Assembly: GCA_045612665.1 (NCBI GenBank)
Contig: JAZKZO010000026.1
Span: 1-15,609, forward strand
Length of the DNA stretch: 15,609 bases
DNA from: RGIG2000 sp045612665
Lineage (GTDB): Bacteria > Bacillota > Clostridia > Oscillospirales > CAG-272
Reading direction: 5' to 3'
The notes beneath the pieces are model-generated. The model made no database searches and was not told the DNA's origin. It worked only from the letters and a program-made list of their open reading frames with translations. Both the position numbers and the translations under genes were made by a program. How positions within the stretch are numbered: the first letter of the stretch is position 1; each line of letters opens with the position of its first letter. Shown in pieces: positions 7,360 through 13,287 of this stretch.

Positions 7360-8137
7360 GGTTATCGCGTTTGCGAACAATAAGGGCGGAAGTGGTAAAA
7401 CCACAAGCTGCTCAAACATAGGCTGTGCGCTTTCTATGATGGGCAAAAAAGTGCTTCTCATAGACGGAGATATGCAGCTCAATCTGACGCTTTCGTTCTT
7501 TGACGAGGAAAAGGCGTTAGAGTATGCAACTAACGGCAAAAACACATACACCGCCATAAAAGAGGAAAAGGACCTGTCCGATTTCGTTGTTCCGACCGAG
7601 TACGAGGGGCTTGATATAATTCCGTCAAGCACGCTTATGAGCGGAATAGAGTTCGACCTTTTCACAAAATGGCAAAGAGAGATTATTCTTAGAAAATGCC
7701 TTGAGCCAATAAGAGCGCGTGGCTATTATGATTACATTTTAATCGACTCTCCACCAACGCTTGGCGGTTGGGTTATGAATGTTATGTGCGCATCGGACTA
7801 TGTTATAATCCCTGTTGAGGCTAGCCCTTGGGGACTTTTCGGTCTTGCAAATATGTTCGAGTTTATCGACAAGGTAAAGGAGATTTCCCCACGCCTTGAC
7901 GTAATGGGCATTATGGTAACAAGAGCAGACGAGAGAAAGAATTATTTCAAGGAAACGCTTAAAACCCTAAAGGAAACTGAGGGAGTGCGCGTTTTCGAGG
8001 AATACGTAAAGGTTGACAGTACAATAGAGTGGTCGCAGGATAACAGTAAGCCCGTTGTAGCTTACAAGAAGTATTCAAGAAGCGCCCTCGAATATAAGGC
8101 ACTTGCAAAGGAGGTTATCGAATATGCCAATAGGTAA
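7346..8137 (+). CDS. ParA/MinD-family ATPase, candidate microcompartment positioning protein (McdA-like)
   Basis: This 263-residue cytosolic ATPase has the deviant Walker A box KGGSGKTT at residues 13-20, including the signature Lys13 that marks ParA/MinD dimers. LLIDGDMQLNLT (37-48) is the Walker A' segment, and YDYILIDSPP (Walker B, Asp134) completes the site. The basic C-terminal region (KKYSRSALEYKALAKE) would suit non-specific DNA binding. There is no MinD-type membrane-targeting helix and no DNA-binding N-terminal domain as in plasmid ParA. The start is ATG 7346, with a purine-rich AGAAGGA just upstream. It overlaps eutP by 14 bp and the next gene by 14 bp. Its position as the penultimate gene of a shell operon, followed by a small basic disordered protein, mirrors the McdA-McdB pairs that space carboxysomes on the nucleoid. 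Family is certain; the cargo is inferred. Confidence 0.93.
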   Translation: MSRTKVIAFANNKGGSGKTTSCSNIGCALSMMGKKVLLIDGDMQLNLTLSFFDEEKALEYATNGKNTYTAIKEEKDLSDFVVPTEYEGLDIIPSSTLMSGIEFDLFTKWQREIILRKCLEPIRARGYYDYILIDSPPTLGGWVMNVMCASDYVIIPVEASPWGLFGLANMFEFIDKVKEISPRLDVMGIMVTRADERKNYFKETLKTLKETEGVRVFEEYVKVDSTIEWSQDNSKPVVAYKKYSRSALEYKALAKEVIEYANR

Positions 8138-8459
8138 GAACGCAATAAAGAGAGTTGCAAACAACGGCTACTCAAATGTGAAAACAACTGCTCCCGATAT
8201 GGAAAATAGCGAGGTAGTAAGCGAAAAGGCAAAGAGCGCCCCCAAAAAGAGCGCACCGAAGTCAAGCGCGCCAAAGGCAAGCACCGCTAAACAGCCAAGC
8301 ACAGCTCCAAAGACAGCTCCAAAAAAGAGCCTTGAAAAGGAGCCCGAGCTTTCCCCTGTCAAGGTTGCCGAAAAGGTTGTAAAAAAGCCAACCAAGGCAA
8401 AAAAGCAGACAATAGCTCACATTTGCATAGGCGACGATTTGCCAATATATTTGCTCTGA
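8124..8459 (+). CDS. Small basic, disordered protein; candidate McdB-like partner of the ParA ATPase
   Basis: I do not recognise a named family for this 111-residue protein. It has three parts. A basic N-terminus, MPIGKNAIKRVANNGYSNVK, is followed by TTAPDMENS. A low-complexity middle (about 31-94) is rich in Lys, Ala, Pro and Ser, with repeated SAPK/TAPK units. A hydrophobic tail, IAHICIGDDLPIYLL, ends exactly at the C-terminus. There are no membrane segments and no signal peptide. ParA-type ATPases are commonly stimulated by a Lys/Arg-rich N-terminal peptide of their partner, so a bipartite adaptor (N-terminus to ATPase, C-terminus to shell or cargo) is plausible. AAAGGAGGT (8107-8115) is a near-perfect ribosome binding site 8 nt before the ATG. 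It is the last gene of the operon. A histone-like DNA-binding role is the main alternative. Confidence 0.85.
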   Translation: MPIGKNAIKRVANNGYSNVKTTAPDMENSEVVSEKAKSAPKKSAPKSSAPKASTAKQPSTAPKTAPKKSLEKEPELSPVKVAEKVVKKPTKAKKQTIAHICIGDDLPIYLL

Positions 8460-8475
8460 CAGAGCTTGCAAACAA

Positions 8476-8510
8476 AAAAACAGCCACTCCTGTGGCTGTT
8501 TTTGCTTTTT
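8476..8510. terminator. Bidirectional intrinsic terminator between convergent operons
   Basis: The arms 8476-8487 and 8492-8503 pair (AAAAACAGCCAC with GTGGCTGTTTTT, loop TCCT). A T-rich run follows on the + strand and an A-run precedes it, so the - strand transcript also ends in U residues. It closes the microcompartment operon on one side and the glycosidase operon, whose stop codon is at 8509, on the other. Confidence 0.92.
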
Positions 8511-9498
8511 AATAAGGCTTTATTTCCTTTTTGTATCTTATTGACACGGTGTTATCGTCGTTAAATTCAATCGGTAGCCACACATACGAGCTTTTTAGAA
8601 AATTCGAGGTGTTGTGCCTTTCGAGCATCAAAATTTGCGTGTCCGTGCCCTCGATTTTAAACACGTTCGAGGATTGTGTATTAAAGGTTGTGTGAGTCGT
8701 ATCATCGACACAGGGGTCGCCAATATCCTCCCACTCGTCAAGCAAGTGTCTTGTTCTAAACGCCCTTGCCTGATTTGTTTGCCAGCCTGTAAGCCCCGAG
8801 GTGAATATATAATAATATCCGTCCTTATAGGCAATGGCAGGCGCTTCTCTGAACTTTGCGCTCTCGATTTTTTTATAGGTTGAGGTAAACGAGAGGTAAT
8901 CGTCGCTTAATTTAACAACGTGCAAGCACCTGTCGCATCCCACGCTTTCGTTTTCAACGTGTCGGTCGTAAATCAGATACGCACTTTTGTCAAAATCCTT
9001 GTAAACGGTCATATCGCGCACAAATCCGTGCTCATCTATCGGCTTTGTAAAGCCAAGCCACTTGTATTTTCCGTTTACCGTGTCGCATACGGCAAGCCCC
9101 ATATCGCAGTCGCCAACGCCCTTGCCGTGATTGCCCGGATATTTTACGTAATGACACCACAAAACGAACTGATGCGTGCGCTCGTTATATATAATTTTCG
9201 GTCTTTCGAAGCGCATAGGTGCGAAAAGAGGACTCTCAGGGTCGTCGCTCACATCCAAAATAACGCCCTCGTATTTCCAATTAAGCAGGTCGTCCGACTC
9301 ATACATAACGACACCTGTGTCGGTCATTTGCCCACCGTGAGGTCCGTTTGCCATACCAAGCTCGCGAAATGCCATTCCGTACCAGTGATATTTGCCGTCA
9401 GCGAAGATGATACCGCCGTCGCTTGCGTTGATAATGTTACCGTCGGTGTCGTGCCAATCAGCAAACTCGTTTATCTCTCCGTGATAAAATGCGTCCAT
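8509..9498 (-). CDS. GH43-family glycosidase (exo-beta-1,3-galactanase-like)
   Basis: This 329-residue five-bladed beta-propeller enzyme has the family hallmarks in order: WHDTDGNIINASDGGI and KYHWYG near the N-terminus, FERPKIIYNERTHQFVLWCHY in blade two, RDMTVYKDFDKSAYLIY in blade three, and REAPAIAYKDGYYYIFTSGLTGW in blade four. ERPKxIYN, RDMxVYKD and EAPA...TSGxTGW are typical of the GH43 subfamilies that include exo-beta-1,3-galactanases, which release galactose from arabinogalactan cores. The subfamily and linkage are inferred. There is no signal peptide, so it is probably cytoplasmic. CTCCTT on the + strand (9504-9509) is an AAGGAG ribosome binding site 5 nt before the start. It lies 19 nt downstream of the GH35 gene and is co-transcribed with it. 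Confidence 0.85.
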   Translation of the reverse strand: MDAFYHGEINEFADWHDTDGNIINASDGGIIFADGKYHWYGMAFRELGMANGPHGGQMTDTGVVMYESDDLLNWKYEGVILDVSDDPESPLFAPMRFERPKIIYNERTHQFVLWCHYVKYPGNHGKGVGDCDMGLAVCDTVNGKYKWLGFTKPIDEHGFVRDMTVYKDFDKSAYLIYDRHVENESVGCDRCLHVVKLSDDYLSFTSTYKKIESAKFREAPAIAYKDGYYYIFTSGLTGWQTNQARAFRTRHLLDEWEDIGDPCVDDTTHTTFNTQSSNVFKIEGTDTQILMLERHNTSNFLKSSYVWLPIEFNDDNTVSIRYKKEIKPY

Positions 9499-9517
9499 TC
9501 TTTCTCCTTAAGTTGCA

Positions 9518-11254
9518 TTACTGAAGCGTAGGGAAGTCCTTAAATTCGACACGGGGGTCGCCCTTTATGCCGTCGGACTCAAATACGATAATCTCGTTTT
9601 TGCCCTTTTTGAGCACCGATGCAGGCACGTAAAGGCTCTTTTGGGGTCCGATTTCCCAATATCTGCCGAGATTGAAGCCGTTTATCACTACAAATCCCTT
9701 GGTGAAGCTGTCAAGATAGAGGAACGTGTCGCACGCCTCGTCTATTTCAAGCTCGCCCTTGTAAAATCTAGATGCCTCAACGGGCGCTTGACCGAATTCA
9801 AGTGCGTCAAGATTGTCCATAGGCAAGGTGTAAACATCCCAGTTATAGTGAATTCTGCGACCGAGCAAAAGTCTGCCTGCGATTCCCTTTTTGCGCATCA
9901 TCTTAGGGCCGAAGTTGGCTCTGCCCATATTTTCAACCAAAATTGTGAGCGTGTCGCCCTCTTTTGCGTTGATTTTCACGCTTTGACTTTCGTCATTTAT
10001 GTAGAGAATTCCCTGCAAGGTGCGATTTACGTACACCTGCGCTCTATCTCCAAGGCCGTCAAAGATAACGTCAGTGTCGGTGTAATCACGGTTTAGCTTG
10101 GTTGTGTAAGCGATATAGCCATAGCCCTGTCCGTACGCCTCCATACATTTTGGAACGTTAGAGAACTGTGGGCTTGAAAGGTTGTCAAGGTTGTCGAAAA
10201 GGCTTGCCTGTGAGGTAAGCGCAACTCTGCCGTAGCCCTTTTTCTTGCGATTTTCAGGCACAGGGGGCGGTGTTTTGCCCGTATGCTTGGCAATTACCTC
10301 GCGAAGAGCCATATATTTTGGAGTTATATCTCCACATTCGGTTAAGGGTGCATCGTAGTCGTAGCTTGTAACGTCGGGCGCAAATTTCTCGTAGTGATTT
10401 GCACCGCTCGTAAAGCCGAAGTTAGTGCCACCGATTAGCATATACATATTAAGGCTACCGCGTGTGAGCATATCGTCAACGACCTTTGCGTAGTCCTCTG
10501 CGCTCGTTGTGTGATGGCGACCGTCGCCCCACGCGTCAAACCAGCCGTTCCACATTTCCATACACATCTTAGGTGAATCGGGGAAGAGCTTGTCGTGCGC
10601 ACGGAAGTTTTCCTCAACGCGAGAGCCGAAGTTGAGCGTCGCAAGACAGCCCTCAATCGTTCCGTCCTTTAGGTCCTCCTCGCCTGTACCGTCCGAGGTG
10701 AAGAGAGGAACGTCAATTCCGTGATTTCTGTAAATTTTGTAAAGCGCCTTTAAATATTCCTTGTCGTCGCCATAGTAGCCGTACTCGTTTTCGCATTGAA
10801 GCATAATGATATTTCCACCGTTTGTTGCAAGGAGTGGACGGATTTGGTCGAAAAGCGCGCCAAGGTACTTTTCAAATCTTTCCATATAAGTCTTGTTTTG
10901 GCAACGGATTTCCATATCGTCAAGCGTTTGAAGCCACCAGGGAAGTCCACCGAATTCCCATTCGGCGCAAATGTACGGACCTGGGCGCACGATAGCCAAA
11001 AGCCCCTCGTCGCGTGCGATTTTGATAAACTCGCAAATGTCGAGGTTGCCCGAAAAGTCGAACTCGTCCATTTTCTTTTCGTGCATATTCCAAGCGCAGT
11101 AGGTTTCCACGCAGTTAAGACCCATAGCCTTCATTTTCTTAAAAACGTCGCGCCATGTGTCCTTCATATTTCTAAAATAGTGAACGGCACCCGATATAAG
11201 CTTAATCGGCTCACCGTCTAAAATAAATTGATTGCCTTTGATTTCGAAATTCAT
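9518..11254 (-). CDS. GH35 beta-galactosidase, cytoplasmic
   Basis: This 578-residue retaining beta-galactosidase belongs to glycoside hydrolase family 35. The TIM barrel opens with FEIKGNQFILDGEPIKLISG and contains the family signature RPGPYICAEWEFGGLP (residues 90-105). The acid/base is probably Glu157 in QCENEYG, and the nucleophile Glu233 in MCMEMWNGWFDAWGD. IGGTNFGFTSGA closes the active site. The C-terminal 250 residues form beta-sandwich domains. QCENEYG has Cys where most relatives have Val. The absence of a signal peptide points to imported galacto-oligosaccharides as substrate. Pairing with a galactanase-like GH43 suggests breakdown of arabinogalactan or similar beta-1,3-galactans. 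CTCCT (11260-11264, AGGAG on this strand) is the ribosome binding site. No transporter or regulator for the pair is in the window. Confidence 0.95.
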   Translation of the reverse strand: MNFEIKGNQFILDGEPIKLISGAVHYFRNMKDTWRDVFKKMKAMGLNCVETYCAWNMHEKKMDEFDFSGNLDICEFIKIARDEGLLAIVRPGPYICAEWEFGGLPWWLQTLDDMEIRCQNKTYMERFEKYLGALFDQIRPLLATNGGNIIMLQCENEYGYYGDDKEYLKALYKIYRNHGIDVPLFTSDGTGEEDLKDGTIEGCLATLNFGSRVEENFRAHDKLFPDSPKMCMEMWNGWFDAWGDGRHHTTSAEDYAKVVDDMLTRGSLNMYMLIGGTNFGFTSGANHYEKFAPDVTSYDYDAPLTECGDITPKYMALREVIAKHTGKTPPPVPENRKKKGYGRVALTSQASLFDNLDNLSSPQFSNVPKCMEAYGQGYGYIAYTTKLNRDYTDTDVIFDGLGDRAQVYVNRTLQGILYINDESQSVKINAKEGDTLTILVENMGRANFGPKMMRKKGIAGRLLLGRRIHYNWDVYTLPMDNLDALEFGQAPVEASRFYKGELEIDEACDTFLYLDSFTKGFVVINGFNLGRYWEIGPQKSLYVPASVLKKGKNEIIVFESDGIKGDPRVEFKDFPTLQ

Positions 11255-11309
11255 AATGCTCTCCTAAACGTTCGTTAGCAAGCGTGGCTGAGCCCTTGCC
11301 TTTATACTT

Positions 11310-11338
11310 AGTTTAACATAATATAATAGATTTTGCAA
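11310..11338 (-). promoter_or_regulatory. Candidate sigma-A promoter for the GH35-GH43 operon
   Basis: On the - strand TTGCAA (11338-11333), a 17-nt spacer and TAAACT (11315-11310) give 4/6 matches to each consensus box within an AT-rich region. The leader to the GH35 start would be about 50 nt. The spacing is good but both boxes are weak. Confidence 0.4.
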
Positions 11339-11340
11339 TA

Positions 11341-11369
11341 TTGACATTGAAAAATAATCGTGTTATACT
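11341..11369 (+). promoter_or_regulatory. Sigma-A promoter of the M20 dipeptidase gene, overlapped by a palindrome
   Basis: TTGACA (11341-11346), a 17-nt spacer and TATACT (11364-11369) form a near-consensus promoter about 30 nt before the ATG at 11399. A perfect 8-bp inverted repeat with a 1-nt centre, TTATACTT-T-AAGTATAA (11363-11379), overlaps the -10 box. The half-site TTATACTT recurs as TTATACTTA at 11302, on the side of the divergent operon. This could be an operator, but AT-rich dyads at -10 boxes also occur by chance. Confidence 0.75.
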
Positions 11370-11398
11370 TTAAGTATAAAGCTTTTGAGAGGTAGAAA

Positions 11399-12778
11399 AT
11401 GAAGGGCTACGAGGAAAAAATCAAAGAATATTTGGAAAATCACAGGGACGAGATTGCAAACGAGCTTTGCGAGCTTGTGAGAATACCGTCGATTGCTAAC
11501 ACCGAGGGCGCAAGGGCGATAATAGAGCGCGTGTGCGAAAAATTCGCAAAGGAAGGCGCGAGTGTGGAAAAATACGACACATATGCGCTTGCAACCTACG
11601 GCTCGGGCGAGCACAAAATAGGACTCTTTTCCCACGCGGACGTTGTGCCCGAGGGCAAGGACTGGACAATGTGTGAGCCGTTTGAGGGCAAGATTATAGG
11701 CGATGACGTTTTTGGACGTGGCTCATCCGACGACAAGTGCGCAATAATTATCAGCCTTTGGATTTTAAGGGCGATAAGGGAGCTTAAAATAAATCTTAAA
11801 TCCTCGCTCGTTTTCTTTATCGGTGCAAACGAGGAAACGACGATGAGTGATATCTTCGATTACAAAAAAACACACACTCCCCCCGATATTTCGATGGTGC
11901 TCGATTCGGGCTTTCCCGTGCATCTCGGAGATAAGGGCATACTTTGGCTTGAATGTCAAAAAATGACACGCTTGCGCGACTTAATTTGCCTTAAGGGTGG
12001 CGAGGCTGTAAACATAATATTAAAGGAAGCCGAGGCGACTGTGCGCTATTCGGACGCGCTTTACGGTGAGCTTTCAAGGCATGGCGAGCTTGAAATTTCG
12101 CGCGAGGACGGCTTTATCAAAATCAATGCAGTTGGAATTTCGGCACACGGTGCAAATCCAAAGGGAACAGTCAACGCAGGAGCTATAATTTTGGGCGCAC
12201 TCCTTGACTGTGAGTATTTTTCCGAGGGCGACAAGCGGGAGCTTTCCCTTTTGTATAGCTTGCTTTCAACCTACGACGGACGTCCGCTTGGCATTGAGGC
12301 AACGGATGAGGTCTTTGGAGAAACAACCGTTACAAACGGAATTATAGATATAAGCCAAGATGAGATTAAATTCACGCTCGATATTCGCCACGGAAGAGCA
12401 TATAAGCAAAGCTTGCTTGTAAGCAAGATTGCCTCGATATTTGAGGAGCAAAATGCGACGGTTAAGGTGCTAAAGGACGGAGAGCCCAAGGCGATAAGTG
12501 CCGACAATAAATACGTTCAGGTGGCTATGCAGGTGTACCGTGAGCATACGGGCAATTTTGATGCACAACCGAGAATAAGCGTAGGCGGAACCTATTCAAG
12601 ATACCTCGAAAGCTCGTTTGAGGTTGGTATGACAACGAAATGGAACGACTTCGGATTGCCAAGCGGACACGGTGGAGCACACCAAGCCGACGAGCACATC
12701 TCCATCTCGGGACTCGTCGAGGCTGCCGAGGTAATAATGAAAATGGCTTTGAAAATGGATTCAGAGCTTGCAAAATAA
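11399..12778 (+). CDS. M20-family metallodipeptidase (PepV/Sapep type)
   Basis: This 459-residue cytoplasmic zinc peptidase should cleave dipeptides or related small amide substrates. Metal and catalytic motifs are all present: FSHADVVPEG (His79, Asp81), GRGSSDDK (Asp111/112), and ANEET (Glu145/146, general base and ligand). The lid or dimerisation segment is in the middle (ISAHGANPKGTVNAG), and the last metal His is in GHGGAHQADEHIS near the C-terminus. PVHLGDKGILW resembles the Gly/Lys segment after the third metal ligand in PepV-like enzymes. The usual GP after DDK is CA here. The gene has its own promoter, an AGAGG ribosome binding site (11388-11392) and its own terminator, so it is a single-gene unit. 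The substrate cannot be read from the sequence. Confidence 0.92.
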   Translation: MKGYEEKIKEYLENHRDEIANELCELVRIPSIANTEGARAIIERVCEKFAKEGASVEKYDTYALATYGSGEHKIGLFSHADVVPEGKDWTMCEPFEGKIIGDDVFGRGSSDDKCAIIISLWILRAIRELKINLKSSLVFFIGANEETTMSDIFDYKKTHTPPDISMVLDSGFPVHLGDKGILWLECQKMTRLRDLICLKGGEAVNIILKEAEATVRYSDALYGELSRHGELEISREDGFIKINAVGISAHGANPKGTVNAGAIILGALLDCEYFSEGDKRELSLLYSLLSTYDGRPLGIEATDEVFGETTVTNGIIDISQDEIKFTLDIRHGRAYKQSLLVSKIASIFEEQNATVKVLKDGEPKAISADNKYVQVAMQVYREHTGNFDAQPRISVGGTYSRYLESSFEVGMTTKWNDFGLPSGHGGAHQADEHISISGLVEAAEVIMKMALKMDSELAK

Positions 12779-12780
12779 CA

Positions 12781-12810
12781 AAAATCCCGACACAGTGTCG
12801 GGATTTTTTC
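12781..12810. terminator. Intrinsic terminator of the dipeptidase gene (probably bidirectional)
   Basis: AAAATCCCGACA (12781-12792) pairs with TGTCGGGATTTT (12796-12807) around a CAG loop, followed by a run of T. It lies 3 nt after the dipeptidase stop. The A-rich 5' arm makes it a potential terminator for - strand transcripts that read through the repeat region from the Gfo/Idh gene. Confidence 0.93.
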
Positions 12811-12859
12811 GTTTTGTTAAAATTCAAGAACACGAAACGGGCTTTGCCGTTGCTCACCG

Positions 12860-12904
12860 TTAGTTCGTTACATCGAAGCGCGGTCTTGCCTTAGCCTTCC
12901 CCTT
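12860..12904 (-). pseudogene. Residual 3' tail of a Gfo/Idh/MocA paralogue
   Basis: Read on the - strand up to the TAA at 12860-12862, this stretch encodes KGKAKARPRFDVTN followed by a stop. The intact oxidoreductase at 13288-14514 ends in KGAYKTRPRFDVTD, a match of 10 of 14 residues. Of the final 33 bases about 27 are identical, and several differences are silent (for example CGC versus AGA for Arg), as expected of a paralogue that diverged while coding. Similarity stops where the palindromic element begins near 12895. Only the last codons survive, so this is a remnant and makes no product. Confidence 0.65.
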
Positions 12905-13086
12905 TGAACGGAGGGGGACCACACAGTGGTGGAAGGAGCATGCGAAATCTAAAAACGCCCTCTCCCTCACCCGACTTCGTCAGGAGCTCCCTCCCGGAAG
13001 GAGCCATAAGCTTCGCTCCATGAATTGAATTACAATATAGCCTCCATCTGACGAGGGAGGTGGATTGCAAAGCAAGACGGAGGGGG
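12893..13086. repeat. Palindrome-rich intergenic element (MITE-like, non-coding)
   Basis: The segment is built of nested short inverted repeats. GCCTTCC (12894-12900) pairs with GGAAGGAGC (12931-12939), enclosing CCCCT/AGGGG and ACCAC-ACA-GTGGT (12918-12930). Further on are GGAGC/GCTCC (13000-13004 with 13015-13019) and CCTCC/GGAGG (13041-13045 with 13056-13060). CTCCCTC-rich sequence near 12961 and GGAGGGGGAG near 13079 form loosely complementary ends. CCTCCxTCTGACGAGGGAGGTGG-like sequence is, as I recall, scattered through several gut Clostridia genomes. No credible open reading frame exists here. Mobility is inferred from its shape only. Confidence 0.55.
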
Positions 13087-13098
13087 AGATTCCCCTAT

Positions 13099-13286
13099 GC
13101 CGAAGGCAATTCACGCCAACGGCAATTCACGACACGCAGTGTCAATTCATGCAACCGTGAGGTTGCAATTCATTGCAAGGCGAAGTCCGAATTCTGTCGC
13201 AAGGCGATTTCACCCAAGCTTTGCTTGGATTTCACCCCAACGGGATTTCACCCACCTTGGTGGATTTCACCGTTGCGACCTGCGAC
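13099..13286. repeat. Tandem array of about ten mini-hairpins with a conserved 7-nt linker
   Basis: Nine linkers (AATTCAC, AATTCAC, AATTCAT, AATTCAT, AATTCTG, then four ATTTCAC) separate ten cores of 9-16 nt. Nearly every core is a private inverted repeat: GCC-GAA-GGC, GCC-AAC-GGC, GACAC-GCA-GTGTC, GCAACC-GTGA-GGTTGC, CGC-AAG-GCG, CCAAGC-TTT-GCTTGG, CCC-AAC-GGG and CCACC-TT-GGTGG. Core 5 (13174-13189) is degenerate and core 10 pairs with one G-U. Linkers keep their sequence while stems keep only their pairing. The array ends 1 nt from the stop codon of the - strand oxidoreductase gene and would form its 3' untranslated region. Confidence 0.85.
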
Positions 13287-13287
13287 A

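Noticed and set aside
7346..8137. Plasmid or chromosome partition ParA
   Set aside because: There is no ParB/CTP-type partner and no parS-like repeats; the neighbours are microcompartment genes and a small disordered protein. Not formally excluded.
13099..13286. CRISPR array
   Set aside because: The constant part is only 7 nt, the variable parts are self-complementary and of unequal length (9-16 nt), and no cas gene is near.
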